DNA of 64,000 nt from Phallusia mammillata (Eukaryota; Chordata; Ascidiacea; Phlebobranchia; Ascidiidae), in contig QLIY01000393.1 of the NCBI GenBank assembly GCA_003260075.1, positions 58,225 to 122,224 of the forward strand. The letters run 5' to 3'. The notes under the pieces are model-generated. The model was given only the letters and a program-made list of their open reading frames with translations. It did not search any database and was not told where the DNA came from. Positions 12,501 to 22,800 of the stretch are shown here, piece by piece; positions within the stretch are counted from its first letter, which is position 1, and each line of letters begins with the position of its first letter. The position numbers were made by a program, and so were the translations under genes.

Positions 12501-15500
12501 AAATTTTAAGATGAACGTAAACTTATAACTGGGATTAGCCCTTAAACGTCTATGCAGACCAGCGATCACTGCACACTCATACGTAATCACAGTATACGCC
12601 AGACCCATTAAAGTCTTCATGAAAAATTGGCTGTACCTTGCAAAAAAGATCTACAACATATGCGAAATGTGATTGGTATCTGGTAATATGGTGAAGTTTA
12701 TCTTACATGCAAGATAGAACGTCGTCTCACACTTTCAATACTTCAATAATATTTTTTTATGTATTTAGGGGGAATTGGACTACAGAGTGGACCTGTCGCC
12801 AAATGTCTTGCTTCGGCGATTGACAAGTTTGACAAAACAAATCCTACCAATTTGAAAAAGATCAAGGTGTACGTCTTCCAAGGAAACATGCTGCCCGACT
12901 TTCAGCGAGAATTAGTAAATCCAGCAACCCAGAGTCCAGGGGTGTTTAGCAGATTAAAACGCGCTGCTGCCAACGCGCTGGGCTTTACTGGTATGACAAT
13001 AAAAACAATTTTTTTACCATGTATGGAAACTTATCTTTGCAAATAGTGATTTGATGAACAATGTTGCGTAGTCTACTGTTAACATTTTCTGTACTTACTT
13101 TATCATGCTTTCTTATCTTTTTGGTCGTTGAAGCTGTAGTAATTCAAAATGTAAACCAGCTATCTTACTGGTTAAACACCTTGGCTCTACAAGAAAACTT
13201 TTTTGGCGTTATGTTTAGGAAGTTCAAAAACTGAACCTACTCCAAGACCAATCTCAATTTTGCCTGCCAAAGGAAGATCCGGGTTAAGGGAGTCCGTTAG
13301 TATTTTGTTTTGTTCATGGAGTGCAAACGACGTAAAAAAGGTATAATGAAGACACAGCCCAATAGATAAATACCTACCACAAGTAAAGCGTGTTTGTTGC
13401 TTGTGGTTTTAGGCATTTGATGCAGTACTAGAAATTGTTCATGACCAAAGCGTTGCAAAAATCATTAAAAACGAAGCAATCGAAAAACTGTCGGTTGAAG
13501 AACAACAGGAATTATTGTCAATTATAAAAAAAGAAAATGTGATCATTGAGAAAACCTCCAACACGTAAGTTGTTTTGCTTTTTGTGCTGAAACCGTTATG
13601 AAAAGTACAACGTTTATCCACAGAGAAATAACTATACAAGGCCTACAGAAAAACGTTTTGGAGGCATACAGTCAAGCAAAAGAAATCATTCACGAATTTG
13701 AACAAGCCTTGCATACCATGGAATACGTGACGTGGAAATATGTTGATCCAAATGATTCCACATCCAAGGATTTTTCCTTACGAGCAAATCATAATTTGGA
13801 AGCTGATTTTAGGGTACATTATAGTAAAGCAAAAATTTGTCAAGGTCCTGGAATAAACCAGTGTTTTATTTTTTGACCGATCCTTTGCATTTTACTTTAG
13901 CATTAGTGATCAAAGCTGAACGTGTAATTTAAAAAAATCTGGCAAAAATGAGTGTTACGCTTTGCAAATATATTCTCATATCAAAACAAGCAATTAGTTT
14001 AGATTTGCGGGAATACCTGAATAGAAACAATCTAGGCGCACTTTATTACATCATAAAAAATGGTGAAGCATAAATTTAATTATGCGCGAATAATAACCAC
14101 TTTGGCATATATAAAAATTGCTTAGCTGATGACATCCATGCGAATTTTATGGAAATTGCACTTACGCAGTCGCAAGAACAAACATCGATTAAAACTGTAA
14201 AAAGACTTCTGAAAAACCTATCCTTGCCTTTCTGACTCAAACATTGTTTGAATATTTGACATGGTAAAAACTACTTTACATGGGGAAAAAAATTTATGCG
14301 TGGTATTTGATGCATAAACCGTCTGAATTAAATGAACTTTTTTACAGAAAAGTGAAAAAGGTAAAACAAAGATCTCAACTACGTTGTGTGGCAAAAAAGT
14401 TCAACTCCATATCGATTTCTCAAAAATGGAGGCTACAAACTCGTCCGGAAATATAAAAAGCAAATTGAAAAGATCAATTGCTTCAAGCGTGGACAGTAAG
14501 TCACAAGTATTCTTCAAAGATGTTTTCTTAAAAGTAATAACTTTTTTGTGCATAATTGAGTTGTCGCGTGCAAACATTTTTGACCATTTGTAATTCGGCT
14601 ATTTTAGCAATTTATTTTTCTTAACAATTGGAACGATTTTTTATCAAAACAAACTTATTTAGGTCAACTGCCGCCAACTTGGGATGACATGGGAGGTCAA
14701 ACATGCAAGCATGTACAAGTTTCAGCAAATTCTCCTGAATACCAAACTGTTTTTCAAATGTTTCAATCCGGGATGCCGGGTAACCTTGTTCGGGTAAGTT
14801 CGAAATACATGGGTAAGTACAAAATATGACCTTGAAAACTTGTTGTACAGCTGGATCGAATACAAAACCCGACACTCTGGAGACAATTTCAGGCACGGGG
14901 GGGGGGTCAAAAGGTTCTTCAAATGTTTCAATCCGGGATGCCGGGTAACCTTGTTCGGGTAAGTCAGAGATAGTTAGATCGGAAATAAAAATGACTTTGA
15001 AAACTTTTTGTTTAGCTGGATCGAATACAAAACCCGACACTCTGGAGACAATTTCAGGCACAGAAAGGCAAAATCGAAAAGAAAATGCAAAATACAAATG
15101 TAACTAGGCAACTATTTCACGGAACTGACGGAGCTACTTGTGATAAAATTGTACAGCACGGTTTTGACAGAAGCTATGCAGGAAAACATGGTAAGATTTG
15201 GAAACTGAAATTTTGTACTTCTGTTGTAGTATTAAACGTTTCGTTTTTTTTTTTCAGCCACGGCATACGGAAGAGGCGTTTACTTTGCAGTAGGTGCCAA
15301 CTATTCCCATGGTTACACACAACTAGATGGACAAGGGAACCGAAGCATGTTTCTAGCAGAAGTTGTGACTGGGGCTTATTGTGAAGGCGGTGGTGGAACT
15401 ATTGTAGCCCCGATGCAAAGTGATGGGTCACCATTTGACAGCGTCGTTGAGGGGGGGGGGCTTTCACGGAACTGACCAAGCAACTTGCGATAAAATTGTA

Positions 15501-15873
15501 CAACACGGTTTTGACAGAAGCTATGCAGGAAAACATGGTAAGATTTGGAAACCGAGATTTTGAAGTTTCGTTGTAAGTATTAAACGTTTCGGTTTTTACA
15601 GCCACGGCATACGGAAGAGGCGTTTACTTTGCAGTAAGTGCCAACTATTCGCATGGTTACACACAACCGAATAGACAAGGGAACCGAAGCATGTTTCTTG
15701 CAGAAGTTGTGACTGGGGCTTATTGTAGAGGGGGTAGTGGAACTAATGTAGCCCCGATGCAAAGTGATGGGTCACCATTTGACAGCGTCGTTGATAATGT
15801 ATCGGGACCAAGCATTTTTGTAGTATTTAGAGATGCAAGTGTTTACCCTACTTACCTTATAACGTATAAATAA
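673..15873 (+). CDS. Gene A: PARP14-like protein (RRM-KH-macro x3-WWE-ART), multi-exon, 5' end not seen
   Basis: A split gene reconstructed from about 29 GT-AG exons whose phases join consistently. Domain order: RRM-like exons (673-3505), KH-like exons (3657-8018), three macrodomains (8224-12989), KH-like/WWE (13219-14495) and an ART domain ending in TAA at 15871-15873. This order matches vertebrate PARP14, an ADP-ribosyltransferase that binds RNA and ADP-ribose and is linked to interferon responses. The first RRM exons present in gene B (18361-19493) were not found here, so the true start is probably left of the window or lost. Poly-G gap placeholders at 7969, 10825, 14897 and 15451 cause false exon duplications and a frame break. 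Exon borders were read by eye from splice signals and by comparison with gene B. Family assignment is firm; the exact protein is not. Confidence 0.85.
3657..6859 (+). CDS. Gene A KH-like block 1
   Basis: Exons read: 3657-3844 (VQEFEIAPPVDVDIILFVRK), 4172-4383, 5130-5261 (QVKVTGTRHDVTAVLDYLK), 5648-5813 (GSGKVIFKGPRILVEEAKAK), 6190-6337 and 6654-6859. The beta-strand plus helix patterns VKVTG..HDVTAVLDYL and KVIFKGP..LVEEAKA are those of the degenerate KH repeats that precede the macrodomains in PARP14. The 3657 and 6654 exons begin in phase 1, and 6337 ends in phase 1, so exons 3657-6337 form a symmetric unit that can be duplicated in frame; gene B carries such a duplication. The intron after 3844 contains a SINE-derived sequence. 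Introns are about 150-800 bp. Confidence 0.7.
3868..4010 (-). repeat. SINE body copy in gene A KH intron
   Basis: Contains GACCAGCGATCATGGCACAC and the CATACCGAATCAGCATGACA block shared with the SINE at 34735. Head not visible. The same insertion is present in gene B at 25024-25180. Confidence 0.65.
7196..8018 (+). CDS. Gene A KH-like exons before macrodomain 1
   Basis: Exon 7196-7457 follows a clean acceptor (ttgcag) and encodes NPKSSIDVVGLTYAFRKA followed by a charged helix and HVTVKGKKGPVSH, a KH-like beta-alpha unit. Exon 7826-8018 encodes LAWLDEISSDLCIRKRDFNE and ends before gtaaca. A run of ten G at 7969-7978 interrupts the second exon. Gene B has ordinary sequence there (31777-31790), and comparison shows the frame in gene A is off by one across the run. 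I read this as a filled gap, not a real frameshift. Confidence 0.65.
7969..7978 (+). other. G10 gap placeholder in gene A KH exon
   Basis: Ten Gs replace coding sequence that gene B shows intact; the frame shifts by one across it. No flank duplication. Confidence 0.7.
8224..9452 (+). CDS. Gene A macrodomain 1
   Basis: Exons read: 8224-8383, 8760-8892, 9055-9268 and 9345-9452. Macrodomain marks: strand LKLLVCDITTVNYDAIVNTSN, then LELRHGGVSGAILRKGG (the ADP-ribose-binding loop after the NxxN strand), GKLETGQAVSTGAGSFPFKR, IIHTVGPTW, and SIAIPAISCGVFGG (phosphate-binding loop). The pattern is that of PARP9/PARP14 macrodomains, which bind and in some cases cleave ADP-ribose. The intron between the first two exons carries a 294-bp MITE. 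Binding residues look intact, unlike gene B. Confidence 0.85.
8416..8709. mobile_element. MITE with long TIRs, 294 bp, 9-bp TSD
   Basis: Ends are inverted copies of GGTAGAGCTACTAACACGGT extending about 50 bp. The flanking direct repeat GACGAATCT is at 8407-8415 and 8710-8718. It lies in the macrodomain 1 intron of gene A and is absent from the same intron of gene B. No coding capacity. Confidence 0.85.
9725..9755 (+). repeat. tRNA B-box remnant, possible SINE fragment
   Basis: GGGTTCGAACCCC follows GTGAGTCCT, a T-arm-like hairpin with a B-box match and an A-rich downstream tail. No A-box or acceptor arm identified. Confidence 0.3.
10040..11109 (+). CDS. Gene A macrodomain 2 (with a false internal duplication)
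   Basis: Exons read: 10040-10117 (LKLNVVMGNISTHE), 10376-10477 (TDVVVTSTTPQNLACCNG then SAISKALLKQAGSGLQ) and 10650-11109. The last includes GDVVTTPGFNLPC, KVYHVMLSNYNPYN, SSIAFPALGARGFSFPP and IDLIVFNSDN, typical macrodomain strands and loops. Within 10650-11109 a segment ending in LKCLDMAE is present twice, on either side of a G run at 10825-10835. Gene B has a single copy (34106-34447), so the repeat is a contig overlap, not a real duplication. Confidence 0.8.
10825..10835 (+). other. G-run gap placeholder in gene A macrodomain 2
   Basis: Left flank from about 10717 is repeated on the right to about 10943 with a few differences. Confidence 0.8.
11763..12989 (+). CDS. Gene A macrodomain 3
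   Basis: Exons read: 11763-11928, 12086-12325 and 12769-12989. A proline-rich lead (SQPQPTPIPAPVAARNN) precedes VQVVVKQGDITATTSKAIVN, then AVGKALVAKAG, NLRVTSGGNLCQYIIHLNTP, IKDLAIPPVGTGGIGLQSG and KKIKVYVFQGN. The GDIT strand, the second-strand IVN and the VGTGGIG phosphate loop mark a macrodomain. The first binding loop is short (FNLSGAVG) compared with the GGG loops of strong ADP-ribose binders, so affinity is uncertain. The 12326-12768 intron carries a SINE body fragment. Confidence 0.8.
12527..12620 (-). repeat. SINE body copy in gene A macrodomain 3 intron
   Basis: AGACCAGCGATCACTGCACA and TACGTAATCACAGTATACGC match the body of the 34735 element. Confidence 0.6.
13219..14495 (+). CDS. 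Gene A KH-like and WWE-like segment
   Basis: Exons read: 13219-13340, 13413-13564, 13624-13813 and 14348-14495. The first two encode SVSILFCSWSANDVKKAFDA and a charged helical stretch resembling a KH-type repeat. The third contains YVTWKYVDPNDSTSKDFSLR and the fourth VQLHIDFSKMEATNSSGNIK, together fitting a WWE-like domain, which in PARP and E3 families recognises ADP-ribose-containing ligands. Only one of the two signature Trp residues is evident, so the WWE call is by position and general pattern. Confidence 0.6.
14663..15873 (+). CDS. Gene A C-terminal ADP-ribosyltransferase domain
   Basis: Exons after collapsing contig overlaps: 14663-14793, 15016-15190 and 15602-15873. Motifs: NPTLWRQFQAQKGKIEKK, LFHGTDGATCDKIVQHGF (NAD-binding His), AYGRGVYFAV (second-motif Tyr), SMFLAEVVTGAYC, and DASVYPTYLITYK at the C-terminus. 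Aligned without gaps to the YPEYLI strand of tankyrase, the catalytic Glu position is Thr, predicting mono- rather than poly-ADP-ribosylation (inference). Duplicated pieces at 14857-14896, 14913-14957, 15258-15450 and 15461-15537 flank G runs at 14897 and 15451 and are assembly duplicates, probably allelic. Stop TAA is at 15871-15873. Confidence 0.88.
14897..14906 (+). other. G10 gap placeholder in gene A ART
   Basis: The exon ends, the intron and the exon start before it are all repeated after it (14913-15060). Confidence 0.8.
15451..15460 (+). other. G10 gap placeholder in gene A last exon
   Basis: What follows (15461-15793) repeats 15109-15450, including an intron, with allele-level differences. 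Confidence 0.8.
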
Positions 15874-18360
15874 TGCCTATAATACGTAGCTGGTCGTTTA
15901 AACCAATTTTGGCTGTCAAATAAGCTTACAACAGAAAACATAAGCGTACCAGAAACATTTTAATATCTTCGGTGTCGTACCGCAATAATTATAACTTAAA
16001 CATTTTGTTTATTTGGCGTCCATATGTATTACATTTGTATATTTTAATTAACCTCCTATGTAGCGTCCTACGTAATTAACCTTACTGTCTTTATGTATCA
16101 GAATTGTGACTAAAATACATTTCAATAATCATTTTTTGACTTTTGCGATTGACTTTTTTCGACGAAATAGACGTCGCACCTTTTGGCTTTTTTTCTCTGC
16201 CAGGTGAAAACAAATCGCATCTGCAGATTTAAGCTCGAATATTCACTAAGCTGAAAATGGTAATTACTATGAAGTTCGACAGAGTTGAGGGCTCAAATGC
16301 AGAATACATGGTAAACGGGCTGCAGCTACACCGTCACAACAAAGTGTTATACGGTGGAGACTTTGGAGAGTTAAATAAGGGGTTAGGACATCGAGGTTTA
16401 CCCAATCTAACCACCTACGTTAGAGAAAGAAACCACTGAAATAAGGTTTGCCAGACAGTTTCAAGCGCCAGAAGAAATTGAGCAGAGCAAGCAGATTAAG
16501 ACGATAATGAACATAATTTTGTTATAGTAGAATAGATTAACTGATTAGAGGACATTAACATTTATCATTAGAAGAGTAACAGTCGATCTAAAGAACACTT
16601 CCTTTAAAGTCGATGTGAATTTACAGTAGCAAGGCATATTTTTGGTTGCCAACGAAGTCTGTAATGATTTAGAAACACACAATCAGCTCCCTAGTGTTAT
16701 TGTCTACCGTTTCCAACAAATGTTTATGAGACCGACTTTCAGCGTAATCAGGATAATAAAATGGTCAAAAATAAAAAGTTATAATAATTTTATGATTAAA
16801 TATAGGTGCAGGATAGAGTAATATACCTACAACTGTTTTTTTTTGGAAACTATAGCTTGGTTTCTCCCTATTACCGATATTTGAAAAGGTAAATAAAGCA
16901 CACGTAGATTTAACCCCGGGCCTTGTACAACCGTATTTCGCAACTGGTGTCAAATCCCCAGTTTACGCGACATTATGCAGTAGAAACACTACACAATAAA
17001 GGAACTTTAAAGGGGTGTTCAGGGCTCCTCGTTGGGTCAATAATAATTAATTAATGACCTATCCCCCTTTTTATTGGCGAGTCATAAACATTTATCCGTT
17101 TCTGCACAGTCTGGTAACAATCCTTTATCCTTTAACGTACCGGTATTTGCCGACGCCTGGTGTAGCCTGATATGAAAAACAAAGCAGAGGAAATTCGAGT
17201 AAAATCACCTGAGAGATATTGCTTTTAGAATGTTATATAGATTTCTGACCGGTATGGTTTTGATAACGTGGTCCGTTACTTCATTTTCAATTTGGGTTTT
17301 TACGTGGTTTTAAATTGCAAAATTTGCGCATTGGGATAGATTACATAATAAAATAATGACGTAAGAATTCTATAACGTATCTAAAAGATACAATGGTTAT
17401 TGTACAAATAATAGAGCTAGAGCAATAGTTCTCAACGGGTGCGCCCTGGGGTTTGCTATCATTAAGGGGCGCTGGAGAATAATTAGACGATTGGAGGGGG
17501 GGCGCTGGTAGTAGGTAGAGCAGTTAAAAAACGGAGTCATTTTTGTCATGCAACCACCAGTAAAAGTAGATTTGATTAGTATTCACTCTATGGGTACTTT
17601 ATTTTGCTTCGTGATGGGAGCGGTGCTTCGAATGGGAACGGTGCGTGACTGTCACAATACACCGAACGGGATCGACCACAAAGGAACAATTGCACTTTTG
17701 GCCTATCCCTGGTACCAAGTTAAAAGCAATGTGCACTGCCTGTAGTTAGTGGTATAATGTTGAATTAACTCTTAACATTTTTATATTTTAAGCGCTAAAA
17801 CATCAATTATCACATTGAAATTGTACGTGAACTAAAATAATTTTTATTTTTTATCGTTTTGAAGAGGGCGTTTATAAATTATGTAGACCTAAAAAGGGCG
17901 GTGCAGGAAAAATAGATTGAGAAACACTGAGCTAGAGCATACCACAAAGCGGAACTGATCCGCCATTTGGTTTGGCGTTCCTGCTGACACTAATTGTAAA
18001 TGTTGCAACATAGAAAGATATAATATAGGTTTTACAGGTTATAGTTATATGTTGAAATGCTCTTAACTTCTTTCAACGTTGTCTTGTACTGGGCAGTGCA
18101 CAAGTAAAATACAAAATAGCCTTTTTTACTATCAAATAACATCAGATGAAAATAGCCTACAAGGCCTAGGTCTGCTGCGGCTGCCAGGCAGTTTGCTACT
18201 TAATCCGTTGCCGATCGTGGTTTCAAGGTGAAGAACAGACATTTGCGACCACAAAAATGAGATAAGCTTCATAACATCTTTTCAGGTGCAAAAATTAAGT
18301 TCTAACTGTAGAAAAGGAATTGCAACAAAAAAAGTTTAACTCGAAAGGGGCTCATGAGCA
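15874..18360. other. Intergenic spacer between genes A and B
   Basis: No convincing coding exons. It holds an hAT-like element at 17423-17929. The small open frames at 16257 and 17548 show no homology I recognise and no splice context. The region just upstream of the gene B start codon should contain its promoter, but I cannot point to a TATA box or other defined element. Confidence 0.5.
17423..17929. mobile_element. hAT-like MITE, 507 bp
   Basis: Begins CAATAGTTCTCAAC, ends with the imperfect inverse TTGAGAAACACTG. The 8-bp direct repeat AGCTAGAG flanks it at 17415-17422 and 17930-17937. No transposase frame seen. Confidence 0.7.
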
Positions 18361-19855
18361 ATGGCTGATGGCGAAATTCATCTGTATGTGTGTAAAATTC
18401 CCCACGGCTATGGGTTGTTTCCGTTAATAATGGCAGTAGAAGATGTGTTGCGAGACAAAGAGGCTCTACTTACAATCAAGTTTGTAAGAAGTGACGATGG
18501 GAAACAAAACGGCGGTGTTGCCGAAATCATTCTTAAAAGCGACGAATGTGAATATTAGTACTTTGTTGTTTTGTGCTTTACTAAAGTTTCTTTTGTTGAA
18601 TTGTAGTTGCTCGCACACTAATGGCCGAAGGTCTGCCGATAAAGCATAAAAGCAAAATGTTCGAACTGGAGTTAACACGTTATTTACCAGATGAACGGTG
18701 CGACACTCAAGGTTAATATTTAATTGCTTTGTATCATTAACAGTAACCGATGAAATAAAACGAAAAATAATGACCTCTATTGTTTGTGCCATGCAGTATG
18801 ATGACGACTGAAATTCACAAGTTTACCTTTAATCTATATTTGTAGCTATTTATAAATGTTTCCTTTTTGTTTTAAAACGCACATTAAATTTTACCCCACT
18901 AAGACCTTTAGCACTACTCCTATTGTTCCAAAGAATACAAGTCCTGGCACGCCAGCAATAAACCCAATAATTGATGTATACTACTGTTTTGACGTGGCTC
19001 TTGGTTTGTTTGTATGAAACCGTCGGGTGTTATTTTGTATTGGGAAAAAAACTAATACTCTAATTATTTCATAATGCAAGAGAGGGAACATGTTGTATAC
19101 GTTGTTCAGGTTCTCATGACCTCACTACTTTGTTTCGCAGATTTCCCCAATACTGCAGACTGCATTAGCACACAAATTATTTCAATGTTGTGTTTTGTCA
19201 GTTTCAACAAACTCGTTTTTATTTCAGTCGTTTATGTTTGATTCCCTGACACGTACTACGGTTTGCCTAAATTTAGTGACATCTTATATTTTAGTTACAA
19301 ATACCACAAAGTGTAATATAAAATTCTTGAAACTGTTTGTGTGAACCTTTTTTTAAAGATTTGGATCGAAAATGCGATTCTCAACCGTGGCTTCCAGCTA
19401 GGTGTCTCGAAAATCTCTTGTCACTACTGCGAGCATTCCTATCGCGTTACGTGATACCACTGCTGTTATGTTTGCAAGAATGGTTTATCAAAGGTCAATT
19501 TAAAATTGCTTTTTATATTTTTTGTGCTTCTGAAAAGTTTTGTTAGTTGATGTGTAATCCTTTAGTTGCATTATGTTTCTCTCTGCAAACCTAAGGTTTT
19601 CAACACTTTTAAGAGTTAAAACCAACAAAAACCTACAAACTATAGGTCGCTGAATTACTCTCTTTACTAAACACGTAGTATCTATCCGCTAGCGATTTGC
19701 AGATTTGATCATTATCAATTTAAGTAAACTTGTTAATTAGTGCTGGACGGTCTCACCACCCAACGATCTTTGCGTGAAGACGAGGATGACGCCGCCAAAA
19801 CCTGGTTCGACATCTTGCAACGAAACATGAAGTTGTTTCAGGAGACTGGAAACAG
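18361..19855 (+). CDS. Gene B first exons: RRM1 and linker
   Basis: Exon 1 is 18361-18547, opening MADGEIHLYVCKIP and continuing with AVEDVLRDKEALLTIKFVRS and GVAEIILKSDE, an RRM-like beta-alpha-beta-beta order. Exon 2, 18607-18711, gives ARTLMAEGLPIKHKSKMFEL, completing the fold. Exon 3, 19359-19493, encodes a leucine-rich helix (CLENLLSLLRAFLSRYVIPL). Exon 4, 19741-19855, encodes DDAAKTWFDILQRN and ends LFQETGNR, the counterpart of gene A exon 673-813. The ATG was chosen because it precedes the RRM strand directly and phases chain to the next exon (split codon GAA T|TT). A signal-anchor reading of exon 3 is possible but unlikely inside a cytosolic family. Confidence 0.65.
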
Positions 19856-22800
19856 GTTGAGGCACTAAATAAACATTTTAATGTTTCTGGGTAACATTAT
19901 TATATGAATGTATTATTTATGTGAATATATTATCATATGAACATAAAAATTTGTAACAAATATTCAAAGAGCATAGGCCCAATTTAATTGCAACATTACT
20001 GGGGTTTAATATTACTGATTTGTAGATTCCAAATATTGGTCTTTTGTGATCTATTTCGGCAAACAGTAAGCAATTTAGCGACACTCGCAGTTAAAGTTTG
20101 TAACGTCAAGAATGGCGTTACAACACGTTCAATCCGGTTTCCTGTGAAGAAAATACTCAAAAATGTCATATCGAATAAATTGCATGGTAGAAGTAACGCT
20201 TACCCGAGTTTTGAACCAAGGTTACCTACAATTAGCCTAAAAACACTACATTGGCAGAAGTATTTTACAAAAAAAATACATACACCAATTTAAAGCAATG
20301 GTACCAATTTAATGCAAACACAAAAAACGAGGCTTAAATAACTTGTAAAACCAACAATACCGGACATTTGTGACATAGGTTTACGGTTGAGTGATTTACG
20401 ATGTTACAAAGATTGGTCTGCTGCTTTGTTATGGGTCCCCTTGTTCGCTTTTTTTTCCTTTTTTTTCTTTTTCTTTTTGTCTCGCGCTGGTTGTTACGCT
20501 TTTGGTCAAGAAAGAGTTCTTGTCTTTTCTGTCACGTAACAAACTGCATGGCTTTGGATCAATCCTAGGCGTTGTAATAATATGAAACTATGTTACATGA
20601 ATTCTACGTTCCGTGACAGGAAAACTTAAGTAAGGAGTAGATTAATTTTTGAATGTAACAAAGTTATCAATACGATTTGGCAATCCTAAAAATAGGGTTA
20701 AAGCCCGGATGACATGACCTCGCGACTCGTAGTGTGGTGATTCCCGATTTAGAAGTTTCATGCTTTCTTGGTTGGTGCAATAAGGTATTCTTAAAAATTT
20801 TGTAACTTTTAGTTAGATGTAGATAATCCTTAAACCCTATACAATCTGGTTTTAGCTATTCCAGTTCTTTGGGTCAGAAATGTTCGTAATGCGTTACTCG
20901 TTTAGTATTTAAAATTTTAGCTTAATCGGCTAAATCAGGTCACCAAACTTTTTTCACTGCGCGCCGGATAAGTTTAACAATGATTTGCGCAAGCCGTATA
21001 GTTCACATGCCCCTGCGCCATCTTTCCGCGAAGCGATTTTTATCGGGACGCCAAGATATGGTCTTTCGGTATCCTGGTGATGCGAAAGGAATAGTCAGTT
21101 TAATCTAACGAGCAATACTTGTATATTACGTCACAAGTAACAAAAGAAGCCAATTGTTCGCGCACAATTAACACTTGTAGTCTTGTCTGTAACAAACTGG
21201 ATTTGGATTTATCCCGGGCGTTGTAACTAGTGGCAAAATCTACTAACACTATACCTCACAGGAGACCCACATTTAGCTAATTTTCGATAAGTGGCGCAAA
21301 GAGCACTTTTTACATTTGAAACGTTATATCTCTTACAATGCTTACGGTTAGGGTTATTAGGGTCGGGGTAAGGTTTTAACATTTAAAATTCAATAAAACT
21401 AGCAGAAAACCTTAGTTACTATTGTAAAAATTTCAAAAATTTATTTCCCAACCAGTGGCGGCTTGTGTCTAAAATTTCTGGGGTGCTGCTCCAAATTTTA
21501 GCCTTTATTAAACAGCTGAAACAGTTTTGTTATTAAGCGAATCTCCCGCAGACAATAAAATGGGGGGGGGGGATTAAACATATATAAGTTGGCAATATAT
21601 ACAAAAGCCAAGTTCGATCGAATTCTATGCCTACCACGTTTGAAAAGAATTTAACAGCTGTTTGCTGCATTTTGCATTTATCTTAAATTTCTTGAAAATT
21701 ATTATTCAGTCTCAGGAAACTAAAGCACACACCCTCGTGGCCATAAATAACCTGACGAATTTGTTGTAGATGTGTACTTTTGCAAACACGTCCTGCCGAT
21801 ACAACGAATGACGCTATCCGAGCTTATTTTGATGAAGAGAATGCGAAAATTGAGCATATTTATCACATTCCTGATGGGATATTGCTGGTTTTTAACAGTC
21901 AAAAGGGTAAGAGAATGGAAAGTTATCATCAATAAAATAGACTAAGCTATTTGCAACATCAATATGTGCTGTTTACGTGTTTGTCTATTAGATGCTGATG
22001 GGGTTCTAACTAAACGCAATGTGAAAATTGACAAACAACAAATTAAGATTGTTGCAAAGTCAGTTCCAAAGATGTATAACGATCGCTTGCTGTTGGAGGT
22101 ATGGATGTTGATTTAGTTTAAAATTATGACATCTTTTAAATTTGACAATTTAAATACTCTCAGGGTTCGCTTAAAGATAGTGACGATGTGAGAAAAATGC
22201 TTGAATGTTGTGATATAACAAGTGATGTCGTCAAGGAAATACAGCATCTAAAAAAATTAAAGATCCTTATTAAATTTGACAGGGATGTGGGTAAGGACTT
22301 CAAACTACGTAAATGTTCGTAATAATTTACAGTAAACAGAACAAGCAAAGCGTTGCAAACAAAAAAGAATCAGCTTGAACTACACGTGGTTATAACTTGT
22401 AGCTGACCCCATATGTGCTACTGGTGTTTCGGAATTATTTGGCAACCTTGGAAATTATGCTGAAAAATATTTTAGACAGCCCACTTAAACCCCAATCTAA
22501 CCCTTATGTCTAATTCTATGCTTTACTAAAGCTGCCTACATAATTCAAAACGGCCCGAACTCGAAATCGACGAGGACCTAACAAGCTGGTTTACCTTTGG
22601 GCGGCTATAAAGCGAATGAAGTATATAGCAATACGCACTTTACGTTTCCACCAGTTACTTGACAAAATCACGCACAACACAAAGTGAAAAAACAATACAA
22701 AGATAAGGTCTCACAGTGAAATTCGTCACATTCCCTCCAATGTAAGTTTATGTTACTTTCGTCGGATAACAGTCGTTACCGGGAGGTTTAGGCTGGTTAA

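Larger units (their letters stand above)
19856..21769. other. Large gene B intron
   Basis: Non-coding. It holds the MITE remnant at 21236-21455 and a repeat end at 21455-21600. Nothing else is recognisable. Confidence 0.5.

Noticed and set aside
14857..15793. Duplicate ART exons giving two catalytic domains in gene A
   Set aside because: Both duplications sit on either side of ten-G runs and include introns; best explained as overlapping allelic contigs.
16257..16439. 60-codon + strand frame between genes A and B
   Set aside because: No homology recognised, no splice or polyadenylation context, length within chance for this composition.
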